This document shows positions 28,884-41,125 of a stretch of 64,000 bases of DNA, in pieces. The stretch is from Pseudomonadota bacterium. GTDB taxonomy: Bacteria > Pseudomonadota > Gammaproteobacteria > Burkholderiales > Rhodocyclaceae. Position numbers and translations under genes: made by a program. The notes beneath the pieces were generated by a model. The model was not told the DNA's origin. It ran no database searches and saw nothing but the letters and a program-made list of their open reading frames with translations. Numbering within the stretch: position 1 is the first letter of the stretch; the number at the start of each line of letters is the position of its first letter. The DNA lies in NCBI GenBank assembly GCA_018241695.1, contig JAFEDH010000004.1, positions 1-64,000 on the forward strand, given 5' to 3'.

Positions 28884-29306
28884 ATGGCCGGCCTCGATCG
28901 CACCACCCCCACCCCGACCGAAATCCAGCTGCACCAGAAATCACGGCGCATGGAACTCGCTTTCGACAATGGCGAGCGTTTCGACCTGTCTTACGAATAC
29001 CTGCGGGTGTTCAGCCCCTCGGCCGAGGTCCGCGGTCACGGCCCCGGTCAGGAAGTGCTGCAGACGGGCAAGCGCAACGTGGCGATCACCGCAACCGAGC
29101 CCGTGGGCAACTATGCCCTGCGCCTGATCTTTTCCGATGGCCACGATTCCGGGCTTTACTCCTGGGATATCCTTTACCGGCTCGGCCGCGAACACGACCG
29201 GCTCTGGGCCGAATACCTGGACCGGCTTGCCAAAGCCGGCGCAAGCCGCGATGTGGATACCACGCAGCGTCCCGCATCGGCCGGACATGCCTGCGGAAAG
29301 CATTGA
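28884..29306 (+). CDS. DUF971 protein (gamma-butyrobetaine hydroxylase N-terminal-like)
   Basis: A 140-aa protein with the DUF971 pattern: [20 protein letters not shown], then [19 protein letters not shown], and the ending [21 protein letters not shown]. The domain is known as the N-terminal zinc/Fe-S-associated module of gamma-butyrobetaine hydroxylases and as a stand-alone protein often encoded beside ubiE in betaproteobacteria. It is separated from ubiE by one base, so the two are surely co-transcribed. Its function is unknown. Confidence 0.88.
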   Translation: MAGLDRTTPTPTEIQLHQKSRRMELAFDNGERFDLSYEYLRVFSPSAEVRGHGPGQEVLQTGKRNVAITATEPVGNYALRLIFSDGHDSGLYSWDILYRLGREHDRLWAEYLDRLAKAGASRDVDTTQRPASAGHACGKH

Positions 29307-29307
29307 T

Positions 29308-30042
29308 ATGAACGAGCAGACCCACTTCGGATTCGAAACCGTCGCCGAGGAAGACAAGGCGCAGCGCGTTGCCGGCGTGTTCTCCTCCGTGGCGCAGAAA
29401 TACGACGTGATGAACGATCTCATGTCCGGCGGACTGCATCGGCTATGGAAGCGTTTCGCCATCACGCTTTCCGGCGTCCGCAACGGGGACCGCGTGCTTG
29501 ATGTAGCCGGCGGCACGGCGGATCTTTCCCTCGCCTTCGCCAGACGTGTCGGCCCCACGGGCGAGGTCTGGCTGACCGATATCAACAACGCGATGCTGAG
29601 CGTGGGCCGGGACCGCCTGCTCGACCACGGACTGCTGATGCCGGTCGCCCAGTGCGATGCCGAAAAGCTCCCCTTTCCCGACGCGCACTTCGATTGTGTC
29701 AGCGTCGCTTTCGGCCTGCGCAACATGACCCACAAAGACGCCGCACTGGCCGAGATGGCGCGTGTTCTGAAACCTGGCGGCCGGCTGCTGGTGCTGGAGT
29801 TTTCCAAGGTATGGAAACCCCTGGAGAAGGCCTATGATTTTTACTCCTTCAAGATCCTGCCCTGGATGGGCCAAAAGGTCGCGGGGGATGCCGACAGCTA
29901 CCGCTATCTGGCCGAATCCATCCGCATGCATCCTGACCAGGAGAGCCTGAAGGCACTGCTTGAACAGGCCGGGCTTTCCCGGATCGACTACTTCAACCTG
30001 ACGGCGGGCGTGGTCGCCCTGCACCGCGGTTACAAACTTTGA
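29308..30042 (+). CDS. ubiE: UbiE, demethylmenaquinone/2-methoxy-6-polyprenyl-1,4-benzoquinol methyltransferase
   Basis: 244 aa from the ATG at 29308; the frame is open further upstream but that is out-of-frame DUF971. It is a class I SAM methyltransferase with the UbiE signatures [25 protein letters not shown] and [18 protein letters not shown] (the SAM-binding glycine motif), then [24 protein letters not shown] and ending [13 protein letters not shown]. It performs the C-methylation step in ubiquinone synthesis, consistent with the ubiJ gene downstream. Confidence 0.97.
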   Translation: MNEQTHFGFETVAEEDKAQRVAGVFSSVAQKYDVMNDLMSGGLHRLWKRFAITLSGVRNGDRVLDVAGGTADLSLAFARRVGPTGEVWLTDINNAMLSVGRDRLLDHGLLMPVAQCDAEKLPFPDAHFDCVSVAFGLRNMTHKDAALAEMARVLKPGGRLLVLEFSKVWKPLEKAYDFYSFKILPWMGQKVAGDADSYRYLAESIRMHPDQESLKALLEQAGLSRIDYFNLTAGVVALHRGYKL

Positions 30043-30055
30043 TCGAGGATCTTTC

Positions 30056-31012
30056 ATGAAACGTATTCTGATTGCCCTGTTCGCCACGGTGATTGGCCTG
30101 GGAACGCTGGTTCACGATGCCGAGGCCAAGCGCCTAGGCGGCGGCCGGTCTTTCGGCATGAGCCGTAGCGCCCCGGCCAGCCAGCCTCACGGTGTGCCCG
30201 CAAAGCCGGCAGCCCCTGCGCAACAGGCAACCCCCACACAGCAGGCCCAGCCCGGGCCTGCCGCACCCCAGCCATCCGGCGCCCGCCGCTGGCTCGGCCC
30301 GATTGCCGGCCTCGCCGCCGGGCTCGGCCTGGCCGCGCTGTTCTCCCACCTGGGCATGGGCGAGGGTTTTGGTACGGTGGTGATGGTCATGCTGCTGGTC
30401 TTCGCCGCCATCGCCCTGTTGCGTATGGTTTTCGCACAACGCCGCCAGCCGGTTTATGCTGGTCAGGCAAACACTCCGAACACTCCGGCCGCAGCAGCGA
30501 AGACATCCGACCCTGCGGACACGGCGGCCCCGTCCTCGGGAGGGCGCTGCCCCTTCGGCTTCGGAGGTGATAGCAGTACCAGTGCCGGTGCCGGCGCTTC
30601 TGCGACGGTCGCCACCGAACCGCCTCCGCGTGGCGAACACGAACTCGATGCGGCATCCTTCCTGCGCATGGCCAAGCTGAACTTCGTGCGCCTGCAGGCA
30701 GCCAACGATGCCGGCAACATGGCCGACATCAAGGAATTCAGCACGCCCGAGTTCTACGCGGAAATCGAGATGCAGTATCTGGAACGGGGCAAGGTCCGCC
30801 AGCAGACCGATGTGGTGCAGCTGGATGCCGAAGTGCTGGATGTCGACCGCGAGAGTGAGCGCTTTGTCGCCAGCGTACGCTTTCACGGCATGATCCGCGA
30901 AGAGGCGAATGCCGCACCGGAAACCTTCAACGAGATCTGGCACCTGACCAAACCGGTGGATGGCAGCGCCGGCTGGGTGGTGGCCGGTATCCAGCAGGCC
31001 GCGTCCGCCTGA
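30056..31012 (+). CDS. Tim44-like domain protein
   Basis: 318 aa: a cleavable or anchoring N-terminus (MKRILIALFATVIGLGTLVHDAEAKRLGGGRSFG), a Pro/Ala/Gln-rich linker, a membrane segment (FGTVVMVMLLVFAAIALLRMVF), a second low-complexity linker and a C-terminal Tim44-like domain (about residues 200-318; ELDAASFLRMAKLNFVRLQAAND and EIWHLTKPVDGSAGWVVAGIQQ). Bacterial Tim44-like proteins are of uncertain function. This gene often sits between ubiE and ubiJ in betaproteobacteria. Confidence 0.88.
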   Translation: MKRILIALFATVIGLGTLVHDAEAKRLGGGRSFGMSRSAPASQPHGVPAKPAAPAQQATPTQQAQPGPAAPQPSGARRWLGPIAGLAAGLGLAALFSHLGMGEGFGTVVMVMLLVFAAIALLRMVFAQRRQPVYAGQANTPNTPAAAAKTSDPADTAAPSSGGRCPFGFGGDSSTSAGAGASATVATEPPPRGEHELDAASFLRMAKLNFVRLQAANDAGNMADIKEFSTPEFYAEIEMQYLERGKVRQQTDVVQLDAEVLDVDRESERFVASVRFHGMIREEANAAPETFNEIWHLTKPVDGSAGWVVAGIQQAASA

Positions 31013-31019
31013 TTCGGCC

Positions 31020-31601
31020 ATGTTGCAGCAGGCAGCCCGTAACGTAGCCCTCGGCGCCTTCAATCACCTGCTCGTCCAGGCCGGCTGGGCCTGTCAGCGC
31101 CTGGCGCCTTTCTCCGGGCGTGGCCTGCGCCTGGAGCCGGCGGGATTACCTGTTCTCACGGTGGAAATCGATCCACGCGGGATGCTGATCCCGGCAGCGG
31201 CCGATTGCACGGTGGATGTCGTGGTCAGCCTGCCGGCGCATCTGCCGCTGCTGGCGCTGCAAGGACGCGACGCCATCCTGCGCCAGACGCGCATTTCCGG
31301 CAGCGCCGATCTCGCCGAGATGCTCGGCTTCGTGCTGCGCAATCTGGCCTGGGATGCGGAGGAAGATCTGTCGCGCCTCTGCGGCGACATTCTTGCGCAT
31401 CGGGCCCTGATGGGTGTCCGCAGGCTGACGGCCTGGCAAAGGGAAGCCCTGCGGCGCGCGGCGGAAAATATCGGTGAATACCTGACCGAGGAAAGCGACA
31501 CCCTGATCCATCAGCGCGAGATGGCGCCTTTCGCCGCCGAGGTGGATGCGCTGGATCAGGCGCTGGCCGCCACCTCACGCCGGCTGGCGCGGCTCGACTA
31601 A
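31020..31601 (+). CDS. ubiJ: UbiJ, ubiquinone biosynthesis accessory factor (SCP2 domain)
   Basis: 193 aa from the ATG at 31020. It has an N-terminal SCP2-like lipid-binding fold (VDVVVSLPAHLPLLALQGRDAILRQTRISGSADLAEMLGFVLRNLAWDAEEDLSRLCGD) and a C-terminal helical stretch that could be coiled coil. UbiJ binds ubiquinone intermediates and helps assemble the soluble Ubi complex. In many relatives ubiB follows; here a terminator and the convergent atp operon follow instead. Confidence 0.9.
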   Translation: MLQQAARNVALGAFNHLLVQAGWACQRLAPFSGRGLRLEPAGLPVLTVEIDPRGMLIPAAADCTVDVVVSLPAHLPLLALQGRDAILRQTRISGSADLAEMLGFVLRNLAWDAEEDLSRLCGDILAHRALMGVRRLTAWQREALRRAAENIGEYLTEESDTLIHQREMAPFAAEVDALDQALAATSRRLARLD

Positions 31602-31630
31602 CTGCTTTACCGGCACTGCGGCAACACACA

Positions 31631-31674
31631 AAGTAAAAAGCAGCCCCGAGACTGCTTTGGGCTGCTTTTTACTT
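31631..31674. terminator. Strong bidirectional terminator between ubiJ and atpC
   Basis: A perfect 16-bp inverted repeat: AAGTAAAAAGCAGCCC at 31631-31646 and GGGCTGCTTTTTACTT at 31659-31674, with a 12-base loop. The T-run in each direction follows a GC-rich stem, so it can stop transcripts from both ubiJ and the atp operon, which end on either side. Confidence 0.92.
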
Positions 31675-31746
31675 CGATGCCGAATCCTCTGCCCATCCGT
31701 CCGAATTCGGCTCCGACGGGTGGTGTGACGAGAGGTATCTCTGCGC

Positions 31747-32172
31747 TTAATGACCGCGCTTGCGCAGACGCTGGATCGCTGCCAGCTGGGCCACGGCTTC
31801 AGCCAGCTCGGCCTGGGCCTTGGCGTAGTCGATCGTCGCGTTCCGGTTGGCCATTGCCTGCTCGGCCAGATTCTTGGCCTCCATCGCCTTGGCTTCGTCC
31901 AGATCCTTGCCGCGAATCGCGGTATCCGCCAGCACGGTCACCAGACCGGGCTGAACCTCCAGCAGGCCACCGGCCACAAAGATCAGTTCCTCGGCCTCCT
32001 GCTGCGGCACCTTGACCCGGACCGCACCGGGTTTGATGCGCGTCATCAGGGGCATGTGGCCGGGCAGGATGCCCAGTTCCCCGGTCTCGCCGGGCAGGGC
32101 CACGAATTCGGCCAGACCGGAGAAGATCGACTCTTCCGCGCTAACGACATCAACATGAATGGTCATAGCCAT
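31747..32172 (-). CDS. atpC: ATP synthase F1 epsilon subunit
   Basis: A 141-aa protein of usual length. It has an N-terminal beta-sandwich ([42 protein letters not shown]) and a C-terminal helical hairpin ([20 protein letters not shown] and the final [10 protein letters not shown]). It regulates F1 rotation and ATPase inhibition. It is the last gene of the operon, 56 bp after atpD. Confidence 0.96.
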   Translation of the reverse strand: MAMTIHVDVVSAEESIFSGLAEFVALPGETGELGILPGHMPLMTRIKPGAVRVKVPQQEAEELIFVAGGLLEVQPGLVTVLADTAIRGKDLDEAKAMEAKNLAEQAMANRNATIDYAKAQAELAEAVAQLAAIQRLRKRGH

Positions 32173-32228
32173 TTCTCACCCCTAGATAGGAGGAGCGGCG
32201 GGAGAGTCAGGCTCCCCCGTCCGTTCCC

Positions 32229-33644
<1,416 letters not shown>

Positions 33645-33667
33645 TCAATAAATCCGATAACCCGCCA

Positions 33668-34555
33668 TCAGCCCGCAATGGCCGCCGCACCGCCGACGAT
33701 TTCCGAAATTTCCTTGGTAATCGCTGCCTGGCGGGCCTTGTTGTAGACCAGCTGCAATTCCTTGATCACGTTGCCGGCATTGTCAGTGGCAGCCTTCATG
33801 GCCACCATCCGCGCACTCTGCTCCGAGGCCATGTTCTCGGCCACGGCCTGATAGATCAGGGCTTCCACATAGCGCAGCAGCAGGTCGTCGATGACGGTCT
33901 GCGCATCAGGCTCGTAGAGATAGTCCCAGGAACCGTCGGGCGTGCCGAGGCGTTCACCGGACAGTGGCAACAACTGCTCCACCACCGGCTCCTGCTTCAT
34001 GGTGTTGATGAAGCGTGTGAAGGCCACATGCACGGCATCCAGCTCACCCGCCTGAAAAGCATCGATCATGACCTTGATGGGACCAATCAGCTTCTCCAGG
34101 CTTGGGCTGTCGCCCAGCTGGGTGACATGCGATACGACATTGCCCCCCATGCGCTGGACGAATCCCAGACCCTTGTTGCCGATCGCGGTGACACGGATGT
34201 CGGTGGCACCACCCTGTTCCCACTGCTTCATGCGCGCCACGAGCTGGCGCAGGATGTTGGTGTTGAGGCCACCACAAAGACCCTTGTCGGTGGTCACCAG
34301 GATTACGCCGACGCGCCTGGGCACACCGGCGTCACCGCTGCCGCCACCCAGGAAGGGATGACGATAGTCGGTGATATTGGCCTGGGAGAGGTTGGCCGCC
34401 AGCTGGCGGATCTTGTCCGCATAGGGACGGGCAGCCCGCATCCGGTCCTGCGCCTTGCGCATCTTGGAGGCGGCCACCATCTCCATGGCCTTGGTGATCT
34501 TCCGCGTGTTCTGGACGCTCTTGATCTTGGTGCGGATCTCTTTTCCGACTGCCAT
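33668..34555 (-). CDS. atpG: ATP synthase F1 gamma subunit
   Basis: 295 aa, the central rotor shaft. Conserved N-terminus ([33 protein letters not shown]) and C-terminus ([22 protein letters not shown] and the [18 protein letters not shown] end) form the coiled coil that turns within alpha3beta3. An internal segment ([11 protein letters not shown]) is also a family hallmark. Confidence 0.97.
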   Translation of the reverse strand: MAVGKEIRTKIKSVQNTRKITKAMEMVAASKMRKAQDRMRAARPYADKIRQLAANLSQANITDYRHPFLGGGSGDAGVPRRVGVILVTTDKGLCGGLNTNILRQLVARMKQWEQGGATDIRVTAIGNKGLGFVQRMGGNVVSHVTQLGDSPSLEKLIGPIKVMIDAFQAGELDAVHVAFTRFINTMKQEPVVEQLLPLSGERLGTPDGSWDYLYEPDAQTVIDDLLLRYVEALIYQAVAENMASEQSARMVAMKAATDNAGNVIKELQLVYNKARQAAITKEISEIVGGAAAIAG

Positions 34556-34583
34556 GATCGTTCTCCTTAATAGGGTCTAAGGA

Positions 34584-36122
34584 TCACGCCCAGGACTTCT
34601 TGAACTCTTCGACCGCAGCCTTCAGCTGGGCTTCGGCGTCCTTGTCCAGGTCCTTGGAGGTCTCGATCCTGTCCACCAGCGCGGCGTTCTTCTGCTTCAC
34701 GAAGTGATGCAGGCCGTTCTCGAAGGCGAGGATGTTGGCCACGTCCACGTCGTCCATGTAGCCTTCATTGGAGGCGTACAGGGTGATGGCCATGTCGGCC
34801 ACGGACAGGGGCGCGTACTGGGCCTGCTTCATCAGTTCGGTAACGCGGCGGCCGCGCTCGAGCTGCTTGCGGGTGGCTTCGTCCAGGTCGGAGGCGAACT
34901 GGGCGAAGGCCGCGAGTTCGCGGTACTGGGCCAGGGCCAGACGCACACCGCCACCGAGCTTCTTGATGACCTTGGTCTGGGCGGCGCCGCCGACACGGGA
35001 CACCGAGATACCGGCGTTCATGGCGGGACGGATGCCGGCGTTGAACAGGTCGGTCTCGAGGAAGATCTGGCCGTCGGTAATCGAGATCACGTTGGTCGGC
35101 ACGAAGGCGGACACGTCGCCGGCCTGGGTTTCGATCACGGGCAGCGCGGTCAGTGAACCGGTCTTGCCCTTGACTTCACCGTTGGTGCACTTCTCGACCC
35201 AGTCGGCGGAGACGCGGGCAGCACGTTCGAGCAGACGGGAGTGGATGTAGAACACATCGCCGGGATAGGCTTCACGACCGGGAGGACGGCGCAGCAGCAG
35301 CGAGATCTGACGATAGGCCCAGGCCTGCTTGGTCAGATCGTCATAAACGATCAGGGCGTCCTGGCCGCGGTCACGGAAGTATTCGCCCATGGTGCAACCG
35401 GCGTAGGGCGCGATGAACTGCATCGCAGCGGAGTCGGAGGCGGAAGCTGCGACGACGATGGTGTATTCCATCGCGCCATGCTCTTCCAGCTTGCGCACCA
35501 CGTTGGCGATGGTGGAAGCCTTCTGGCCGACGGCGACGTAGATACAGAAGACGCCCTGGCCCTTCTGGTTGATGATGGCGTCGACGGCAACCGCGGTCTT
35601 GCCGGTCTGGCGGTCACCGATGATCAGTTCGCGCTGGCCGCGGCCGACGGGCACCATGGAGTCGATGGCCTTGAGGCCGGACTGCACGGGCTGGGATACG
35701 GACTGGCGCCAGATCACGCCGGGGGCGACTTTCTCGACCTTGTCGGTGAGCTTATTGCCGATCGGGCCCTTGCCGTCGATCGGCTCACCCAGGGCGTTGA
35801 CCACGCGGCCGAGCAGCTCGGGGCCGACGGGGACTTCGAGAATGCGGCCCGTGCACTTGACGGTATCGCCTTCGGAAATGTGCTCGTATTCACCCAGCAC
35901 CACGGCGCCGACGGAGTCGCGCTCGAGGTTCAGCGCAAGGCCGAAAGTGTTGCCGGGAAACTCCAGCATTTCGCCCTGCATCACGTCGGCCAACCCATGC
36001 ACGCGGCAGATGCCGTCGGTAACGGACACCACGGTGCCCTCGTTACGGGCGGTGGCGGCCAGCTGCATGTTCTGGATCCGGCTCTTGATCAGGTCGCTGA
36101 TTTCAGAGGGATTGAGATTCAT
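34584..36122 (-). CDS. atpA: ATP synthase F1 alpha subunit
   Basis: A 512-aa non-catalytic nucleotide-binding subunit with N-terminal [12 protein letters not shown], Walker [16 protein letters not shown], and the [28 protein letters not shown] and [22 protein letters not shown] signatures. It alternates with beta in F1. It lies 10 bp after atpH. Confidence 0.98.
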   Translation of the reverse strand: MNLNPSEISDLIKSRIQNMQLAATARNEGTVVSVTDGICRVHGLADVMQGEMLEFPGNTFGLALNLERDSVGAVVLGEYEHISEGDTVKCTGRILEVPVGPELLGRVVNALGEPIDGKGPIGNKLTDKVEKVAPGVIWRQSVSQPVQSGLKAIDSMVPVGRGQRELIIGDRQTGKTAVAVDAIINQKGQGVFCIYVAVGQKASTIANVVRKLEEHGAMEYTIVVAASASDSAAMQFIAPYAGCTMGEYFRDRGQDALIVYDDLTKQAWAYRQISLLLRRPPGREAYPGDVFYIHSRLLERAARVSADWVEKCTNGEVKGKTGSLTALPVIETQAGDVSAFVPTNVISITDGQIFLETDLFNAGIRPAMNAGISVSRVGGAAQTKVIKKLGGGVRLALAQYRELAAFAQFASDLDEATRKQLERGRRVTELMKQAQYAPLSVADMAITLYASNEGYMDDVDVANILAFENGLHHFVKQKNAALVDRIETSKDLDKDAEAQLKAAVEEFKKSWA

Positions 36123-36132
36123 GGAATAGCTC

Positions 36133-36669
36133 CTAATTCTTTAGCGCGGTGGCCATGGCAGCAAGCTTGCCGCGCACGGAGGCGTCGATGACTTCGTCGC
36201 CGAGGGAAATGCGTACGCCACCGATCAGATCGGGCACGACACGGACGGTCGCCTTGATCCTGCAGTTGAACTTGCGCTCGAGATCGGCCGTCAGGGCCGC
36301 AGTCGCAGCCTGGTCGAGGGGGAAAGCCGATTCCACATCGGCATCCTGCACCCCTTCCTGGGCGTTCTTCAACTCGTCGAAGAGCTCGGCGATCTCGGGC
36401 AGCACGCTGATACGGTCGTTGTCCACCAGGACCCGGGCGAAGTTCTGCTGATCGGCCGACAGGCCGTCACCGACCACCTCGACGAACAGCAATTTCAGCT
36501 GTTCGGGGGACAGACGCGGATTGGCGATGCACTCCTGCATTTCCGCGGTGCCGGCCACGATGGCCATGCGGCCGAGTGACTGGGACCAGGCGGCCAGGGC
36601 ATTACCTCCCCGGGCCAGCTGGAAGGCCGCTTCGGCGTAGGGACGCGCTAGGGTGACGTTCTCGGCCAT
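36133..36669 (-). CDS. atpH: ATP synthase F1 delta subunit
   Basis: 178 aa, the peripheral-stalk cap. It has the N-terminal [15 protein letters not shown] and the C-terminal signature [29 protein letters not shown], which matches the delta/OSCP family. It joins F1 to the b subunits. Six bases separate it from atpF. Confidence 0.95.
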   Translation of the reverse strand: MAENVTLARPYAEAAFQLARGGNALAAWSQSLGRMAIVAGTAEMQECIANPRLSPEQLKLLFVEVVGDGLSADQQNFARVLVDNDRISVLPEIAELFDELKNAQEGVQDADVESAFPLDQAATAALTADLERKFNCRIKATVRVVPDLIGGVRISLGDEVIDASVRGKLAAMATALKN

Positions 36670-36675
36670 GGCGGA

Positions 36676-37146
36676 TTACAGCTCCGATTTGAGTTGGACC
36701 AGCAGATCGGCGTGGGCCTGGGCGTTGATCTCCTTGCGGAGGATCTTCTCGGCGCCGGCAACCGCCAGTTGGGCAACCTGCTCGCGCAGGGCCTCCCTGG
36801 CACGCTGGGAGGCGACTGCAGCTTCGGCTTCGGCAGCTTCACGGGCGGCGGCGACGATACGGCCAGCCTCGACGCGGGCTTCTTCAAGCAGCTGGGAAGC
36901 CTGCTTCTCCGCACCGCCGCGCAGATCGGCGGCGGATTCGCGTGCCTTGCGCAGCTCGTCGGTGGCCTTTTTTTCGGCCAGCACGAGATCGGTTTTGGCC
37001 TTGTCCGCAGCCGCAAGCCCGTCGGCGATCTTCTGTGCACGCTCGTCCAGTGCTTTCATGATGGGGGGCCACACGAACTTCATCGTGACCCAGGCCAGCA
37101 CGAAAAACACAACGAGCTGTGCAAACAGTGTTGCGTTCAGATTCAC
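36676..37146 (-). CDS. atpF: ATP synthase F0 b subunit
   Basis: A 156-aa peripheral stalk protein: one N-terminal membrane helix ([25 protein letters not shown]) and a long charged, Ala/Glu/Lys-rich helix (residues about 35-155) that dimerises. The length equals that of E. coli b. It holds F1 against rotation. Confidence 0.96.
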   Translation of the reverse strand: MNLNATLFAQLVVFFVLAWVTMKFVWPPIMKALDERAQKIADGLAAADKAKTDLVLAEKKATDELRKARESAADLRGGAEKQASQLLEEARVEAGRIVAAAREAAEAEAAVASQRAREALREQVAQLAVAGAEKILRKEINAQAHADLLVQLKSEL

Positions 37147-37178
37147 GGTATTCGCTCCTTACAGGGCGCGGGAGCCGG

Positions 37179-38362
<1,184 letters not shown>

Positions 38363-38364
38363 GG

Positions 38365-38700
38365 TCAGGTCTTCAGCAAGAATGCAAACAGATTCGCTTT
38401 GAGCGCAACAAACAGACCCACCAGCGCCGCGAACCATTGCAGCTCGTAGTGGAACTGTGCGTACGCCAGTATCCCTATCGTCGCGGCAACCTTCAGAAAC
38501 TCACCGGCCATGAAGGTCACTGCATTGGCGCGGCCAGACGCAGCCGCAATTCTGAGGCGCAGGACGAACAACAGGTTGGGCAGAAAATAGGCCGTTCCGC
38601 CAATCAGTGCGGAAACCGCGCTACGCGTACCACCCACACCTCCTGCCACGCCAGAAACCAGCACGATCGCGAAACACTGAAGCAGCAATACCTTACCCAT
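38365..38700 (-). CDS. atpI: ATP synthase accessory protein I
   Basis: A 111-aa hydrophobic protein with four predicted membrane helices ([84 protein letters not shown]). The placement as first gene of the atp operon supports AtpI, which assists assembly of the c ring. It is poorly conserved at residue level. Confidence 0.88.
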   Translation of the reverse strand: MGKVLLLQCFAIVLVSGVAGGVGGTRSAVSALIGGTAYFLPNLLFVLRLRIAAASGRANAVTFMAGEFLKVAATIGILAYAQFHYELQWFAALVGLFVALKANLFAFLLKT

Positions 38701-38750
38701 GCCTCAGACGCTTCCCCGTACGGCCGGCAGCCCGGCGCCAAAAGCCCGGC

Positions 38751-38780
38751 ATTGTAAGGGGTTTCCGGGGCCATAGTCAA
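38751..38780 (-). promoter_or_regulatory. Predicted promoter of the atp operon
   Basis: On the minus strand, TTGACT (38780-38775) and TACAAT (38756-38751) are 18 bases apart, giving a leader of roughly 45 bases before atpI, whose ATG has a GAGG site. Good sigma-70 match; not tested. Confidence 0.65.
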
Positions 38781-38853
38781 TCCGGCACAGGAGGTTCCGC
38801 TCTGCAGCGCATGGCCCGCCTTCCAGGGAAGCTCCCGTCCTTGACAATGAATT

Positions 38854-39705
38854 TCAAGCCCGCAGCTTCACCAGGATGCCGTCCAGTTGATCCAGGCTGG
38901 AAAATCGCACGCTCAGGCTTCCCGCCCCCTTGCGATTGGTGCTGATCTTGACCGTGGCCCCCAGCGCATCGGACAGATCTTCTTCCAGACGCAGCAAATC
39001 GCGATCGGGAACCTTGTGTGCGTTTTTTTGTACGGCAGGATTGAGCTCCCGGTTCACCAGGCGCTCGGTGTCCCGCACCGACAGTCCCTTGTCCACCACC
39101 AGGGAAGCCAGCCTGCCCTGCTCCGGCTTGGGCAGGGGCAGCAGGGCGCGGGCATGGCCCATTTCGATATCCCCGGCCATCAGCATGTCCTGAGCGGGTT
39201 TGGCCAGTTGCAGCAGGCGCAGCAGATTGGATGCGGCCGGCCGGGAACGGCCGACCGCGTCGGCAGCCTGCTGATGAGTCATGCCAAATTCGTCGATCAG
39301 GCGCTGCAGACCCGCTGCCTCTTCCAGAGGATTGAGATCCTCACGCTGGATGTTCTCGATCAGGGACATGGCCAGGGCCGCATCATCGGGAATCTCCCGG
39401 ATCAGCACCGGAACATCGATCAAACCCGCGATCTGGCTGGCCCGCCAGCGTCGTTCACCGGCAATGATTTCATAGCGATCACGACCAACCGGACGTACCG
39501 AAATTGGCTGAATCAGCCCCTGGGACTTGATCGATGCCGCCAGCTCTTCGAGGGAACCCGGATCCATGCGGGTGCGTGGCTGATACTTGCCCGGCTGCAG
39601 GGCGCCGACCGGCAGGGTGTCCTGCCTGCTGCCTTCCGGCGCATTGTTGGCGGCCAGCAGCGCATCGAGACCGCGACCGAGGCCCTTCATCTTGGGCGGG
39701 TTCAT
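38854..39705 (-). CDS. parB: ParB, chromosome partitioning CTPase/parS-binding protein
   Basis: 283 aa. The N-terminal domain includes LQPGKYQPRTRMDPGSLEELAASI and the CTP/Arg-rich box IIAGERRWRASQIAG. The parS-reading helix-turn-helix is around FGMTHQQAADAVGRSRPAASNLLRLLQL, and the C-terminal dimerisation domain ends at KLRA. A start at an internal Met (residue 6, MKGLGRGLDALLA) would fit most homologues better. It loads onto the parS sites seen at 43074-43105 and spreads. Confidence 0.95.
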   Translation of the reverse strand: MNPPKMKGLGRGLDALLAANNAPEGSRQDTLPVGALQPGKYQPRTRMDPGSLEELAASIKSQGLIQPISVRPVGRDRYEIIAGERRWRASQIAGLIDVPVLIREIPDDAALAMSLIENIQREDLNPLEEAAGLQRLIDEFGMTHQQAADAVGRSRPAASNLLRLLQLAKPAQDMLMAGDIEMGHARALLPLPKPEQGRLASLVVDKGLSVRDTERLVNRELNPAVQKNAHKVPDRDLLRLEEDLSDALGATVKISTNRKGAGSLSVRFSSLDQLDGILVKLRA

Positions 39706-40493
39706 AGAGTTTCCTTCCAGTTTCTGACACGTTCGACCATCTCGGCAGCGAAGGCCAGATAGGCCTGAGCGCCTTTGGCGGTGCGATCGAACACCACACC
39801 GGGCAAACCATAGCTGGGCGCTTCGGCGAGACGCACATTGCGCGGCACCAGGGTACTGAACACCTTGTCGCCGAAATGCTGTTCAAGCTGGTCGGAAACC
39901 TGCCTCGACAGCGTGCTACGAGGATCGAACATTACCCGCAGCAGGCCGATGATCCTGAGTTCGCGATTGAGGTTGGCGTGCACCTTCTTGATGGTATTCA
40001 CCAGATCCGACAGCCCCTCCAGGGCGTAGTACTCGCACTGCATGGGAATGATCACACCATGGGCCGCGCACAGGCCGTTCAGCGTCAGCAGGGACAGCGA
40101 AGGCGGGCAGTCGATCAGGACAAAGTCATAATCGGACCGATGCTCCCCGAGTGCGGCCTTGAGTCTCGTCTCGCGCCGGTCGAGACTCACCATTTCCACC
40201 TCGGCCCCCGCCAGGTCACGGTTTGCCGGCAACACGTCGAAACGGGCCGGGAATGTCGCCGCCGGCGATGCCACCCGGGTTGCGGCCAATTCCGAAAGCC
40301 CCAGCAGTACGTGATACACGGAATGCGCCAGGGTGCGCTTGTCCACCCCGCATCCCATCGTGGCATTTCCCTGGGGGTCGAGATCCACCAGCAGCGTGCG
40401 TTGGCCCTGCAAGGCCAGCGCGGCCGCCAGGTTGACCGTGGTGGTGGTCTTGCCCACCCCGCCCTTCTGGTTGGCAACAGCAAAGATATGCAT
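39702..40493 (-). CDS. parA: ParA, chromosome partitioning ATPase
   Basis: 263 aa from the ATG at 40493. It has a deviant Walker A motif KGGVGKTTT (K10 to T18) with the signature Lys, the DLDPQGNATMGCG segment, Walker B-like FVLIDCPPSLSLLTLNGL and ARVSR-type closing regions. It binds nucleoid DNA and drives the ParB-parS complex apart. The open frame runs upstream but that is antisense-free rsmG in another frame. It is preceded by rsmG by 2 bases. Confidence 0.96.
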   Translation of the reverse strand: MHIFAVANQKGGVGKTTTTVNLAAALALQGQRTLLVDLDPQGNATMGCGVDKRTLAHSVYHVLLGLSELAATRVASPAATFPARFDVLPANRDLAGAEVEMVSLDRRETRLKAALGEHRSDYDFVLIDCPPSLSLLTLNGLCAAHGVIIPMQCEYYALEGLSDLVNTIKKVHANLNRELRIIGLLRVMFDPRSTLSRQVSDQLEQHFGDKVFSTLVPRNVRLAEAPSYGLPGVVFDRTAKGAQAYLAFAAEMVERVRNWKETL

Positions 40494-40495
40494 CG

Positions 40496-41125
40496 TCAGG
40501 TTTTCTCCAGGATGATCAGGTGACGCCGGGCCGCCAGCCCCGGCACGACCAGAGGCCGGCACTCGCCAACCCTCCAGCCGGCAGGCAGACGCGCGATTTC
40601 CTCGTCCGGTTGCTGACCCTTCATGGCCAGCAAGCGCCCGCCCGGCCGCATCAGATGGCCGGCAAGACGGATGAAATCCGCCAGTTCGGCAAAGGCCCGG
40701 GAGGTCACGGCATCGTATTGCCCGGCCAGATCCTCGGCCCGGCAGCCATTTACCGAAAAGTTGCCCAACTCCAGCTCGATCTTCACCTGCTGCTGAAAGG
40801 CAGCCTTTTTCTGGACGGCTTCGACGGAACTGATCGACAATCCGGGCATGGCAATGGCGATGGGGATACCGGGCAGACCGGCGCCACTGCCCACATCGAC
40901 CAAACTGGCACAGCCCGCCAGATGGGGGACCAGACTCAGAGAGTCGAGCAGATGCTGGATCACCATGTCTTCCGGATTGCGGACGGCCGTCAGGTTGTAG
41001 ACCCTGTTCCATTTTCCCAGCAAGGCCAGATAAGCCAGCAGCTTCTGCTCAGTCTGCTCGGTAGCGGCGGACACGTCCAGCCCCAGGGCCACCATGCCCT
41101 CGTGGAGACCTACCGCCGGAGTCAT
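40496..41125 (-). CDS. rsmG: RsmG (GidB), 16S rRNA m7G527 methyltransferase
   Basis: 209 aa with the RsmG motifs [27 protein letters not shown] and the SAM-binding [21 protein letters not shown], followed by FFQ-type [15 protein letters not shown]. It methylates G527 of 16S rRNA, whose loss gives low-level streptomycin resistance in other bacteria. The gene overlaps mnmG by 4 bp and precedes parA. Confidence 0.96.
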   Translation of the reverse strand: MTPAVGLHEGMVALGLDVSAATEQTEQKLLAYLALLGKWNRVYNLTAVRNPEDMVIQHLLDSLSLVPHLAGCASLVDVGSGAGLPGIPIAIAMPGLSISSVEAVQKKAAFQQQVKIELELGNFSVNGCRAEDLAGQYDAVTSRAFAELADFIRLAGHLMRPGGRLLAMKGQQPDEEIARLPAGWRVGECRPLVVPGLAARRHLIILEKT

